A stretch of DNA of 28,601 nt from a virus: the IMG/VR virus record IMGVR_UViG_3300006793_000195, positions 1 to 28,601 of that record. One strand, given 5' to 3'. This document shows, piece after piece, positions 8,636 to 15,966 of this stretch. A program made the translations under genes and the position numbers. Each line of letters opens with the position of its first letter. Position 1 is the first letter of the stretch. The notes under the pieces are model-generated. The model had not been told where the DNA came from and did not search any database. It worked only from the letters and a program-made list of their open reading frames with translations.

Positions 8636-10788
8636 TACTGAGGCTGTCCTTGTGGTGCGGCATTAGGGGGTGCGGGTTGCTGCCCCCCATTGTCTCCACC
8701 ACCTGCGCCTGTGAAGCCTTCTGCTCCTGGTACGGGAGCCTCTCCTGGTGCTATGTTTCCGCCGCCTGTTCCTGTCGGATCACTAGGATTAGGTGGGCCA
8801 CCTTCTGGGGGCGCTGGAGGGCCTTCAGGCTGGGGCATCATCGCTTGGATCTCTGCCATCATCTTAGCTTGTATAATCGCCTCACGTTGATCGTTAAGGA
8901 TCTTGTCTTCATCCAAGTCCATCGACGCCGCCAACTCACGCAAAACATAATCGTATTTAACAAACGGAGCCATCTGTTGGTTCTGGGTCATCTGCATGAA
9001 CTGGAGCAGACGCTGGCTGCGGATCTCATTACGCATTAGGCTTTCCGTGCCTTTAGCAATAACTTCCAAATCCCCAACAAATTCCTTGTCAAAGTTAAAT
9101 TGCATGTTGAAACTGAATAACGCCTTACCCAGCGGAGCCAATAAGTAGTCATCGATGTTTCGCACCACCGCTTTGATGTTAGCCTGTGCAGCACCCATCA
9201 ACATCGACATACCACTAGCGGTACGACCTACCCCCATAACTCCTGTAGTGCCGTGAGAGTAGCTAGGAATGCCTGTAGCCTCATCAGCAAGCTGGCGGGA
9301 CTTATCAAACATCATCATTAATTCTTGCGATACGTTAGGGAATTTGGTTCCAAATATGGCCTGTCCTGGCGCACCCGCCTGACGCCGAAACACCTTGCCT
9401 GGGTACACACTTAGATCCTGACCAGGTACTAGATTAGTTTCATCAATCTCAATCAGAAGGTTACCTGATAGCGCCCCGTTATCAATTGCCATACGGTAAA
9501 AACCGTTCATTAGAAGTTGGGTATCTTCCATGTTCTCTGCAACACCAATACCAAAAAAGCTATACGGGTTAAGCTCATATGGAACTGCATGGTAGGGAAT
9601 ACGGCTAGGAGTGAACGGATTTAGCACTAAACGCAGGATTTGACCGTTACAGACCCATATATTGACCTGTATTTCGTCCTGATCCTCATATTCGTCTGGG
9701 ATGTCCAGATCGGCTTCTTCAGCCAATTCGGCATCAATAACGCCCCAATACTCCAGTACTTCGTAGCGATCTATTTGATCTGAACTGGCATTGTCCTCTA
9801 AAGCGTCTTCCCAATAGGCTCTGGTGTAGCTAGGGCCATACTCAATCGCCAATTCAATGCTTTCATCACGGAAATGGGGGCGTTTCTTTAGTCCCCGCAT
9901 CTGAGAGCGGTTTAAACGATGCCGTTGTACCGTATACTCAGCTTCCGCCATATTTCTGGCGTCTGGATCGGGATAGAAGTCCCAAATGCTGACGAATTCT
10001 ACTTTAGGAATAGTTTCAAAGAGAGGATCGTACTCACCTTCGTCAGTCCAGCGAGGATATTCCTTATCGTGGGCAAATGGCCCTTTGATTAGGCCATGCC
10101 CCAGCAATGCACACTCAAATGCCATTGAACGTAGGTGCTTAGACGCTTGAGACTCCTCAAGCTGGTCATGCATACGCTTTTCCATCTTCTGAGCGGCAGC
10201 TTTAGCAGGTTCAAACGTAATAGAACCAGGATTTGTACCTGCACCAACCTCAAGCTCGCCCTCAATCGGCTTTAACTTCTCTGAGTACACACCTAACTCT
10301 TTGGCGATCTCAGGACGCACGATATTACGAGGTACTTTGTAGTCTACGCCTACTTTATCTTTAACTTTTTCCGTTGTCAGGGAGTTAGGATCAAAATGTA
10401 CAGCGTCAGCCACGTTATTTGGGAATTTACGCTGCTCAATACCAAGTGGATACTTGCCACCAGCAAAAAGTACGTCCACAACCTGTGCGTATGCGGCTAA
10501 TACCTTAGTTTTTGTAATTTTAATAAATGCTTGGGACTTCTCAGTGTCAGTGAACTGTACATCTGCCCCGTATATACCACGGTAATTGCGGTATGCGGTC
10601 AGCCATCGGTCTTCGTCAGTGCGTCGATGGTCTTTTGACCTACGAAACTGCCCGTCAATAAACGAAACAACCCCAGAATACTCTGTATTCTCCTGCTCTA
10701 CGTCACCATCTTCTTCCAAAGCCACTACACGATCCGTTTCGGTAGCGTCTTCCATGTTAGAATTTTCTGGTCTGTCCATTAAAGCCAT
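8635..10788 (-). CDS. Portal protein
   Basis: A 717-aa protein directly downstream of the large terminase gene. It contains the helix-rich portal core (KITKTKVLAAYAQVVDVLF, ADEATGIPSYSHG, GVGRTASGMSMLMGAAQANI), and the block WGVIDAELAE followed by NPFTPSRIPYHAVPYE is typical of portals in this phage type. It should form the dodecameric ring at the head vertex that docks terminase and connector. The last 90 residues or so are Pro/Gly/Gln-rich low complexity (PEGPPAPPEGGPPNPSDPTG), an extension of unknown role. Size fits large podovirus portals. Confidence 0.9.
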   Translation of the reverse strand: MALMDRPENSNMEDATETDRVVALEEDGDVEQENTEYSGVVSFIDGQFRRSKDHRRTDEDRWLTAYRNYRGIYGADVQFTDTEKSQAFIKITKTKVLAAYAQVVDVLFAGGKYPLGIEQRKFPNNVADAVHFDPNSLTTEKVKDKVGVDYKVPRNIVRPEIAKELGVYSEKLKPIEGELEVGAGTNPGSITFEPAKAAAQKMEKRMHDQLEESQASKHLRSMAFECALLGHGLIKGPFAHDKEYPRWTDEGEYDPLFETIPKVEFVSIWDFYPDPDARNMAEAEYTVQRHRLNRSQMRGLKKRPHFRDESIELAIEYGPSYTRAYWEDALEDNASSDQIDRYEVLEYWGVIDAELAEEADLDIPDEYEDQDEIQVNIWVCNGQILRLVLNPFTPSRIPYHAVPYELNPYSFFGIGVAENMEDTQLLMNGFYRMAIDNGALSGNLLIEIDETNLVPGQDLSVYPGKVFRRQAGAPGQAIFGTKFPNVSQELMMMFDKSRQLADEATGIPSYSHGTTGVMGVGRTASGMSMLMGAAQANIKAVVRNIDDYLLAPLGKALFSFNMQFNFDKEFVGDLEVIAKGTESLMRNEIRSQRLLQFMQMTQNQQMAPFVKYDYVLRELAASMDLDEDKILNDQREAIIQAKMMAEIQAMMPQPEGPPAPPEGGPPNPSDPTGTGGGNIAPGEAPVPGAEGFTGAGGGDNGGQQPAPPNAAPQGQPQ

Positions 10789-10791
10789 ATT

Positions 10792-12648
10792 TTAGTATCC
10801 AAATGCTGAATCTGATGGTCTGTAAGTGCGTTCAGGTACGCCTCTACCCATATCGAAAGGTGAAAATGCCCTAGGTCGGCTCATTATTCCGTAGCGAACA
10901 CTGTCGTAGGCATGGTCGGTGGCGTATCTAGGATCGATGTCATCGCTACCCTTGGGATCAGATGGTATCGAAGGAAGATCCGCTATAATCTGGCGGCAAG
11001 TATCAAAGAAAACTATACCCGGTTGCTCTGTAGCTTCGTCTACCTTCAAGCGTTGATGAAATTGGTTCTTACCAGCTACCCTTGCTCCAGAGGATCTATC
11101 ACTAGGACGCCATCTGCATCCCATGTTTATCATTTCCTCTGCAATGGAAGGGCCTATTTGTCCTCGGTTGTGCCAACATGAGCTATCCAAGACGCCGTAG
11201 TTAATCCTGTCTCCCACTTCAGCTTCCATAACAGCGGCTGCTAAGTCTTTGCCTGTATGCTTACTGAGATATAGCTCCCTATAAACGATCAGAGTTTCGT
11301 AGGCAGGGTCTATTGCGAACCAGTGTACTGCACTCCACGAACTATATCCGTAATCCGCTGATCTAAATCGTACCCATTCAGATGGTATGTCGAAAGGTTC
11401 TACCACATGAACCGATTGTTTAAACTCTGGGAACGCAGCGCCATCCGCTACCGCCCAATCCCCTTCTAGTAATTGCCGTCTTTGGTTCTCTGGCAAAGAC
11501 AAAAGATTTGCCTCATACGCCCCATCGTCAGCTAGGTAAGGGTTATCGTATAAACTCGCAGGAATGAACCTGCGGTAGAATAAAGGATCACCTGCCTTTT
11601 CATGCGTTTCGGGGTAAACAAGGGGTTTACCTGTTTCGAGGTCTTGCGCCACAAACTTTTTGTTTGGTGGAGCGGGATCTATAAACATCTTCTTGACCCA
11701 TTGATGCCCAGGGCCACCTGGGTTCGTCGTTGCCCGCATGTAGGTAGGCAAATCAGGGTCTGTTGTACGCAATCGAGATCGTAAATAATTGAAACTGTAG
11801 GGACTACTATACTGAGTTAGTTCATCTACCCCAATGTAGGAGAAGGACTGACCTTGGTAACGCATGACATCTTCGTCACGCTCAAGATATGTCATCCATA
11901 GTCTTGCTCCAGAAGGGAACGTCCATTGGCTTTTCTTTTCCTGCCATTTCGCTCCTGGGTACGCTTTCGGATAGAGTTCTTGTGACTTGAAAACCAACTC
12001 ACGCAATTCGTCGTTTGTGCGGCGAAGGATGAGTCCACTGAATGCAGGATTTGAAAAATAGCGCATGGGATCTGCGAGTAGACTGTAGCTTTTTCCGCCT
12101 CCCGCTGCGCCCCCGAACAGGACTTCTCTCTCTGGCGCTGCGAGAAAATCGGTTTGCGGCCCTGGATTTGGGGCGAATACGACTTCTTGGGTTTGCTTTT
12201 GTGTGGCGATAGAGCCAAAGTCGAGTGTGTCCGAAACCGTGGTGTCTTCATCAGAGCTTTCAAGTTGTGCCAGCTTCTTTTCGGTCATGGTCAGAACACG
12301 TTTGGCATCTGACTTCTTACGCTTGACCGCAGCTAACTTCTTTTCTTCGTGCGTCTTAGGGCGGGTTTTCTTACGCTGCTTGGCTAACTTCTTTAAGCGT
12401 TTGGAGTTTGGCCTACGCTCTTTCCAGATGTTAATGATGCCTTGATGGCTTATCTTAACCCCGGTCTTATCGGTCAGCCAATCTGATACTCTGCGACTTG
12501 AGTGGCCTTCCTCTAATCCATCTAAGGCTTCTTCTACCAACTTCACCATTTCTGGGTCAGGGACAGCTACTAGTGGATCGTCGGGGCTTTCAACGTATGC
12601 ATAAGGTAGCTTGGCGGTAGAATTTACACGTTTCTTATTCTGCCACAT
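10792..12648 (-). CDS. terL: Terminase large subunit with N-terminal HTH-like extension
   Basis: A 618-aa DNA-packaging motor. ATPase: Walker A GGAAGGGKS (179-187), Walker B YIGVDE (271-276), coupling motif ATTNPGG (306-312). The nuclease has the first catalytic Asp at D432 (RSADYG) and late acidic residues near DHAYDSVRY. The first 155 residues or so are unusual: a helix-turn-helix-like segment (SSRRVSDWLTDKTGV then SHQGIINIWKERRP, 50-80) and a strongly basic linker (81-115). This suggests an extra DNA-binding module, perhaps aiding packaging-site recognition. The gene overlaps the small-subunit gene by 14 nt and ends 4 bp before the portal start. Confidence 0.93.
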   Translation of the reverse strand: MWQNKKRVNSTAKLPYAYVESPDDPLVAVPDPEMVKLVEEALDGLEEGHSSRRVSDWLTDKTGVKISHQGIINIWKERRPNSKRLKKLAKQRKKTRPKTHEEKKLAAVKRKKSDAKRVLTMTEKKLAQLESSDEDTTVSDTLDFGSIATQKQTQEVVFAPNPGPQTDFLAAPEREVLFGGAAGGGKSYSLLADPMRYFSNPAFSGLILRRTNDELRELVFKSQELYPKAYPGAKWQEKKSQWTFPSGARLWMTYLERDEDVMRYQGQSFSYIGVDELTQYSSPYSFNYLRSRLRTTDPDLPTYMRATTNPGGPGHQWVKKMFIDPAPPNKKFVAQDLETGKPLVYPETHEKAGDPLFYRRFIPASLYDNPYLADDGAYEANLLSLPENQRRQLLEGDWAVADGAAFPEFKQSVHVVEPFDIPSEWVRFRSADYGYSSWSAVHWFAIDPAYETLIVYRELYLSKHTGKDLAAAVMEAEVGDRINYGVLDSSCWHNRGQIGPSIAEEMINMGCRWRPSDRSSGARVAGKNQFHQRLKVDEATEQPGIVFFDTCRQIIADLPSIPSDPKGSDDIDPRYATDHAYDSVRYGIMSRPRAFSPFDMGRGVPERTYRPSDSAFGY

Positions 12649-13015
12649 CCTGTTTCGGTGGTAGGATGAACATACCGCCGCCTGTATTGCTTACTTCTAT
12701 CTGCTCTTTTTTGACCAGACCAGATCGATCTAAAACTTCCCGTGCCGCTGAAATGGCGTTCCGTGCGCCCAGGGAACTAGGGTCTTCTAGTACGTTAATA
12801 ATTCCATACGCCGCTTTAGGGGCATTCATAGCCAACATTAGAGAGGCACGTTCTACAATCTCATCTTTTAGGGGGTTAACCACGTCAGATAGCCTTGTAG
12901 TAGAAGCGTATCCTGCAATGTTCATGGCAGTACGAATATTGCCCTGGGCTTCACCCATAAGACAATCTAGGAAAGCTTGTTGCTTTTCTGAATATTCTTT
13001 CTCTATGCGGCTCAT
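12635..13015 (-). CDS. Terminase small subunit-like protein
   Basis: A 126-aa protein starting at the ATG at 13015 (MSRIEKEYSEKQQAFLDCL). That start overlaps the preceding stop as ATGA and is preferred over an upstream in-frame start at 13075, which would lie inside the previous gene. The N-terminus (QQAFLDCLMGEAQGNIRTAM, IAGYAS) resembles the helix-turn-helix of small terminase subunits. It is followed by an oligomerisation-type helix (NAPKAAYGIINVL) and ARNAISAAREVLDRSGLVKKE, a pattern common in TerS proteins. It should recognise viral DNA and regulate TerL, whose gene it overlaps. Confidence 0.75.
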   Translation of the reverse strand: MSRIEKEYSEKQQAFLDCLMGEAQGNIRTAMNIAGYASTTRLSDVVNPLKDEIVERASLMLAMNAPKAAYGIINVLEDPSSLGARNAISAAREVLDRSGLVKKEQIEVSNTGGGMFILPPKQDVAE

Positions 13016-13287
13016 CCCATTGTCCTCATATATACGAACCCAGCACCTATGGACGCTGTAAATACGATCCACCAAATGCGCTCAAAGAACTGAAGCTTAT
13101 GGCCTCTGGACGCAGTAAGCTGGTCTAGCTTAACGATACGATCCCAAAGAGCTTTCTGTTGGTCATCAATATTATCCATACGCTTAAAAACAGTAATCAT
13201 ACGCTCTTCCATGCGGGCGAGGGTGATAACTGCGTTTGAGAGTGCGTCCAACTTATCCTCAATTCGGGTAAGGCGATCTTCGCTCAT
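13012..13287 (-). CDS. Coiled-coil protein with C-terminal membrane anchor
   Basis: A 91-aa protein: a long amphipathic coiled coil (around residues 1-65, MSEDRLTRIEDKLDAL, MITVFKRMDNIDDQQ), then one hydrophobic segment near the C-terminus (IWWIVFTASIGAGFVYM). Short phage proteins of this plan next to terminase genes are often annotated as holin-like or as uncharacterised membrane proteins. The single C-terminal anchor would place the coil in the cytoplasm. It overlaps its neighbours by 4 bases on both sides. A lysis role is speculative. Confidence 0.7.
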   Translation of the reverse strand: MSEDRLTRIEDKLDALSNAVITLARMEERMITVFKRMDNIDDQQKALWDRIVKLDQLTASRGHKLQFFERIWWIVFTASIGAGFVYMRTMG

Positions 13288-13529
13288 TTTTTCTTCCTCT
13301 TAGGTTTCCAATTTACCTTCTTGGAAGAAGTTTTCTTTGCCGTGGCTGCTTTACCTGCCTTAGTTTTACACTGAGCCATAGTGGGCCTACAGGCAGGGTA
13401 TGACCCACCACTCTTTTTAGATTTACGCCCACAGGGGCCACCTGTCTTGCAGTTAACCCAGCCCTTGCCGCCGTTCTGACCGAACCACTTTTTTAGGCCG
13501 CTACCTGTGCTACTTTTTTTTGCTGCCAC
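13284..13529 (-). CDS. Lys-rich Cys/Gly mini-protein, DUF5872-like
   Basis: An 81-aa, very basic protein. A GLKKWFGQNGGKGWVNCKTG block is followed by GPCGRK, YPACRPTMAQC and a C-terminal Lys-rich tail. The W-F, W-V-N, C-G-R, C spacing is what I recall for the DUF5872 family, seen in phages and large eukaryotic viruses; this is from memory. The start is GTG at 13529, inside the end of the upstream gene. The four cysteines could bind zinc. The charge suggests nucleic-acid binding. Confidence 0.65.
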   Translation of the reverse strand: MAAKKSSTGSGLKKWFGQNGGKGWVNCKTGGPCGRKSKKSGGSYPACRPTMAQCKTKAGKAATAKKTSSKKVNWKPKRKKK

Positions 13530-13677
13530 TTTTCTTACCGCCTATGTTGTAATTTTTAGCACCAACTTTGCGGCAACGAACCATGTGACCGCTGCGGTAT
13601 GCAGAGTTCTTTGGCATTGCTCTGGTTACTTTTTCGTAACAGGCATCCTTCTTGGTTTTCTTTTTCTTAGCCGCCAT
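13510..13677 (-). CDS. 55-aa Lys-rich mini-protein
   Basis: A short ORF (MAAKKKKTKKDACYEKVTRA start, ending in a GGKKSGSKKK tail) with cysteines in DACYEKV and VRCRKVG. Its ATG directly follows the stop of the upstream mini-gene (TAAATG), and its end overlaps the next gene by 20 nt. The tight packing supports its being real. It is strongly basic and probably binds nucleic acid, but no family is recognised. Confidence 0.7.
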   Translation of the reverse strand: MAAKKKKTKKDACYEKVTRAMPKNSAYRSGHMVRCRKVGAKNYNIGGKKSGSKKK

Positions 13678-13845
13678 TTATTTACCCACTTCTTTTTGTG
13701 CTTTTTTATGGGAAGCGGTAAAACTCATTCCATCCTTCATAAGCTTACGCATCATAGCCATATGCTTTGGGGTGTGATGCGAGGAATGACGTTTCAGAGT
13801 TTCTTTCTGGCGATCAGTTAATTCTTTTTTCTTTTTAGTAGCCAT
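13678..13845 (-). CDS. 55-aa Lys/His/Met-rich mini-protein
   Basis: A short ORF (MATKKKKELTDRQKETLKRH start, then HHTPKHMAMMRKLMKDGMSF). The pattern of a basic start, HSxHHT, and a helix with MxxMRKLMxxGxSFxxAH resembles a small conserved phage protein I have seen near packaging genes but cannot name. Its stop abuts the next ATG. The start lies 5 nt after the upstream stop. It has no cysteine, unlike the neighbouring basic proteins. Confidence 0.7.
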   Translation of the reverse strand: MATKKKKELTDRQKETLKRHSSHHTPKHMAMMRKLMKDGMSFTASHKKAQKEVGK

Positions 13846-13849
13846 CAAA

Positions 13850-14092
13850 TCACCAATTCTTACATGACCAATAGCGGGCCGTTAGTTTAGATTTAGCCGT
13901 GTCGCACTTATGTCTGGCACGGAATGATTTACGGCGTTTAGGGTTGCTCTTCTTAATTTTCATATCAGGGTCGCCATACCTGACGATCTTTTCCTTGCCG
14001 CCCTCACATGCCTTAACAACAAACTTCTTAGGCCCGTCAGGTGTGCGGCGGGGCTTGTTGCACTTCATCTTAGATTTATCGATCTTTGCCAT
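13850..14092 (-). CDS. 80-aa basic protein with RHKC...YWSCKxW signature
   Basis: A compact basic protein with KFVVKACEGGKEKIVRYGDP, MKIKKSNPKRRKSFRARHKC and a C-terminal YWSCKNW. I recognise this YGDPxM, RRKSFRARHxC and YWSCKxW pattern as widespread in marine phages and some cyanophages, where it is uncharacterised. The conserved Cys/His residues suggest a small zinc-binding fold. It sits in the row of basic mini-genes, 5 bp from the next one. Confidence 0.75.
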   Translation of the reverse strand: MAKIDKSKMKCNKPRRTPDGPKKFVVKACEGGKEKIVRYGDPDMKIKKSNPKRRKSFRARHKCDTAKSKLTARYWSCKNW

Positions 14093-14099
14093 GCTGACT

Positions 14100-14555
14100 T
14101 CACATCTTATAAATATAAAAAAGGTAAGCGCCGCCTACCGCCATGCCGAAAATAAGAATAACCCCGGCGAAAATAGAGATAGCTTCTATAAGCTCTTCTC
14201 TTTCCTTCTGGCGCTGCTTCTCAGCCGCTTTGCGTGCTTTACGAGCCTGTCCCTGGTATTCTACCCAGCTATCGTACAATCCAGGGCGTCCGTAGAGCCG
14301 CATATGACTTTCAAGCTGGCGGCGTTGTTCTTTGATCTGATCTAGGGCTAGGAAGCTCTCAAAGTCGGCTGTATCTTTGCCCATGACCTTTTTAAATATC
14401 GACTTCTTATCGCTCTCAGCTTTGTCTTTAAGACTGTCTTCTGCGCTTAAAAAGTCACTGATCGATTTACCGCATTGAGCTAATTCTCTACCATTCTGTA
14501 CAGCGGATTTAATTACCCCGAAGGCAGCATTTGCCATCGCAATTTCTGCAAGCAT
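14100..14555 (-). CDS. Helical protein with C-terminal transmembrane segment
   Basis: A 151-aa protein. The N-terminal region (AAFGVIKSAVQNGRELAQCG, SISDFLSAEDSL) is followed by a long charged helix (around residues 95-125, KARKAAEKQRQKEREELIE) and one C-terminal membrane helix (IFAGVILIFGMAVGGAYLF). The N-terminal ISDFLSAEDSLKDKAE block recurs in structural or membrane-linked proteins of marine phages, from memory. It could be a virion membrane-interaction or holin-like protein. The function is unknown. Confidence 0.7.
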   Translation of the reverse strand: MLAEIAMANAAFGVIKSAVQNGRELAQCGKSISDFLSAEDSLKDKAESDKKSIFKKVMGKDTADFESFLALDQIKEQRRQLESHMRLYGRPGLYDSWVEYQGQARKARKAAEKQRQKEREELIEAISIFAGVILIFGMAVGGAYLFYIYKM

Positions 14556-14575
14556 TACCCCCTCCCCGAAGTATG

Positions 14576-14773
14576 CTAGATGTTTTGCCCCTCTAATTTA
14601 AAACAGTAGGGCTTGGTCACCAGTTGCAGTCTATTCGCTGCGTATTTAGCAATTTTTAACATTTCTCCTGCACACTCGTTTCGAGTGGAGTAGAAAGTAT
14701 TGGGCTTCATCTGTACGTCGCAACTCGAAACATCGACTACGGACATACAGAGAAGTAATACCCCAACAAACAT
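14576..14773 (-). CDS. Small exported Cys protein, possible lipoprotein
   Basis: A 65-aa protein with a hydrophobic N-terminus (MFVGVLLLCMSVVDVSSCDV). VSSC fits a lipobox (V-S-S-C, Cys18), and further cysteines follow at C34 and C57. It would be a short periplasmic or outer-membrane-attached protein after cleavage. Outer-membrane spanins are small lipoproteins of this kind, but there is no adjacent nested inner-membrane spanin, so the role is open. Its start shares one base with the upstream stop (14773). Confidence 0.6.
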   Translation of the reverse strand: MFVGVLLLCMSVVDVSSCDVQMKPNTFYSTRNECAGEMLKIAKYAANRLQLVTKPYCFKLEGQNI

Positions 14774-14916
14774 TATTTCTTCTTTTTAGAAGCCATACCG
14801 CCGTAGCTGTATCCAGGCTTCTTTTTCATCGCCATACCACCGCCCATCATCTTAACCTTCGCAGGTTTACCCACAGGAGGATTAGACGCACCGCACTTCG
14901 CTTTAGTCATCTTCAT
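14773..14916 (-). CDS. 47-aa Met/Lys/Gly-rich mini-protein
   Basis: The ATG at 14916 (MKMTKAKCGASNPPVGKPAK) overlaps the end of the upstream gene by 14 nt and is preferred to an upstream in-frame start at 15018, which would lie deep inside that gene. The rest is MMGGGMAMKKKPGYSYGGMA followed by a KKKK end. Gly/Met/Lys-rich mini-proteins of this sort are common in marine phage late operons, and their function is not known. Confidence 0.6.
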   Translation of the reverse strand: MKMTKAKCGASNPPVGKPAKVKMMGGGMAMKKKPGYSYGGMASKKKK

Positions 14917-15139
14917 GTTTCTTTTCCCTATCAACGTAATGATCTGCTTGCTCAACTGTTGTTGAAGCTTCATCAAAACCAAAGAATTCGTCGTAACCAC
15001 GAAATATAAGGTTTTCATCCTGGGCCTGGCGGGTAGAGATTAATCCCTCAGATAGGAGATAATCTCTGACCTGCTCTAGACTAAGCTTCTTGCCTGTGGC
15101 TTGAAGAATGGCGGCACGGATGTATATGAGGTTTACCAA
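14903..15139 (-). CDS. 78-aa protein, first gene of the late operon
   Basis: This begins at TTG (15139) with an AAGGA ribosome site 6-7 nt upstream and lies about 28 nt downstream of the probable transcription start. It encodes a helical N-terminus (LIYIRAAILQATGKKLSLEQ, VRDYLLSEGLIS) and an acidic C-terminus (FRGYDEFFGFDEAS). The family is not recognised. The use of TTG is inferred; the next in-frame ATG would remove most of the protein. Confidence 0.65.
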   Translation of the reverse strand: MVNLIYIRAAILQATGKKLSLEQVRDYLLSEGLISTRQAQDENLIFRGYDEFFGFDEASTTVEQADHYVDREKKHEDD

Positions 15140-15173
15140 GGGTTTCCTTACTAGGAACTAACCCAATGCTTGT

Positions 15174-15203
15174 ATTGTAACATTAGTTAGAACCTATAGT
15201 CAA
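15174..15203 (-). promoter_or_regulatory. Sigma70-type promoter of the late gene cluster
   Basis: On the minus strand: TTGACT, an 18-bp spacer and TACAAT, about 30 nt before the first gene. A half-site of the recurring operator (ACCATAAC, 15205-15212) abuts the -35 box. Confidence 0.7.
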
Positions 15204-15242
15204 GACCATAACAAATAAATTAGCTATGGTATGTTTTTAGGG

Positions 15243-15270
15243 TAGACAAGTCTGAAAATCTTGGTATACT
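15243..15270 (+). promoter_or_regulatory. Rightward promoter antisense to the DUF1127 gene
   Basis: On the plus strand: TAGACA, a 16-bp spacer and TATACT with an extended -10 (TGG before TATACT). No plus-strand gene follows, so any transcript would be antisense to 15307-16280. The spacer is one base short of optimal, so activity is uncertain. Confidence 0.4.
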
Positions 15271-15306
15271 AAAGTAGTTACGCCCCCCGGTATATATATA
15301 ACATAC

Positions 15307-15468
15307 CTATGGTTTAAATACTTTATGGTGAATCTCACCACGACATATACCCATATCCTTTAATTGCCTGTCGGACATATTCTGTAACAGCCAATAGTTA
15401 GCTCGTTGCTGTTGTGATTTCTGGATAGATTTAAAGATACCATTAAGGCTGGCAAACACATAATTCAT
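15307..15468 (-). CDS. DUF1127 (YjiS-like) mini-protein
   Basis: A 53-aa protein from the ATG at 15468, which has a GGAG ribosome site 6 nt upstream. A second ATG at 15480 would add four residues but lacks such a site. The C-terminal half (LLQNMSDRQLKDMGICRGEI) matches the DUF1127 consensus of L-S-D-R-x-L-x-D-I/M-G-x-x-R-G-E/D-I. In alphaproteobacteria, short DUF1127 proteins such as CcaF1 of Rhodobacter bind RNA and affect small-RNA maturation. A phage copy could alter host RNA turnover, which is inference. It has a strong promoter containing the recurring operator. Confidence 0.75.
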   Translation of the reverse strand: MNYVFASLNGIFKSIQKSQQQRANYWLLQNMSDRQLKDMGICRGEIHHKVFKP

Positions 15469-15502
15469 AATATTCTCCATAGTTAAGTGTTTTAGTAACT
15501 AT

Positions 15503-15527
15503 ATTATACCAAACCATAACTATGGTT
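15503..15527 (-). promoter_or_regulatory. Promoter and palindromic operator of the DUF1127 gene
   Basis: On the minus strand there is a perfect TATAAT (15503-15508) with an extended -10 (TGG) but no clear -35 box. A 16-bp inverted repeat, AACCATA-AC-TATGGTT (15512-15527), occupies the -15 to -30 region. The same 14-bp core recurs at 20691 and 24451. Occupancy should block RNA polymerase or, if an activator binds, replace the missing -35 contact. Confidence 0.65.
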
Positions 15528-15531
15528 ACCT

Positions 15532-15966
15532 CTATGTATTACGAATACCCGCTATGCAGTCCGTAGCCTTCTCAACAGATACCTTAAACCATTCACCTCT
15601 ACGATCAGAGGATATTACATCTAAAAGCTTATGAGCCATAGATTCATCCTTACGCCTATCCTCAGACGATACCGCACAATGCAGGACATAATCCCTAAGA
15701 GGGCTAGAAGTCTGATAGCTACTGCACCTATCATTAGCATCAATAGCCATACCTACCTTAACCCATTCGGGCCAAGCAGGATTAGAGATTACATAAACGT
15801 AACCTTCTTTCGTAGAAGGTAAGTTTTCAAAACTAGAGAATGCAGCGTCATTAAAACTCTTATAACGACCAGGTTTATGAAGTGGATGAGAGAATGATAT
15901 ATACTTACCGTCCACCCACATACGACTGCGGTTATGTGCGTCTTTTAAAGCACCCTTAAACGGCAT
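15532..15966 (-). CDS. GIY-YIG family (T5orf172-like) nuclease
   Basis: A 144-aa protein with a C-terminal GIY-YIG-type domain: GYVYVISNP (55-63), WVKVGMA (69-74), R80, E108, H112 and GEWFKV (124-129). The Y-V-Y, K-V-G, Arg, H-x-L and GEWF order is characteristic of the T5orf172 branch of GIY-YIG nucleases, often stand-alone phage endonucleases or fused to DNA-binding domains. The first 50 residues carry MWVDGKYISFSHPLHKPGRY, which may contact DNA. It could be a homing-type or host-DNA-degrading enzyme. Its ATG overlaps the stop of the upstream gene by one base, so the two are co-translated. Confidence 0.75.
   Translation of the reverse strand: MPFKGALKDAHNRSRMWVDGKYISFSHPLHKPGRYKSFNDAAFSSFENLPSTKEGYVYVISNPAWPEWVKVGMAIDANDRCSSYQTSSPLRDYVLHCAVSSEDRRKDESMAHKLLDVISSDRRGEWFKVSVEKATDCIAGIRNT

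Noticed and set aside
12635-13075. Longer start for the small terminase gene at 13075
   Set aside because: It would overlap the upstream membrane-protein gene by over 60 bp. The ATG at 13015 overlaps that gene's stop as ATGA and begins the family-like N-terminus.
13507-14345. Plus-strand ORFs opposite the small basic genes
   Set aside because: They are Leu/Phe-rich shadows of Lys-rich minus-strand genes, and all the minus-strand genes have coupled starts and stops.
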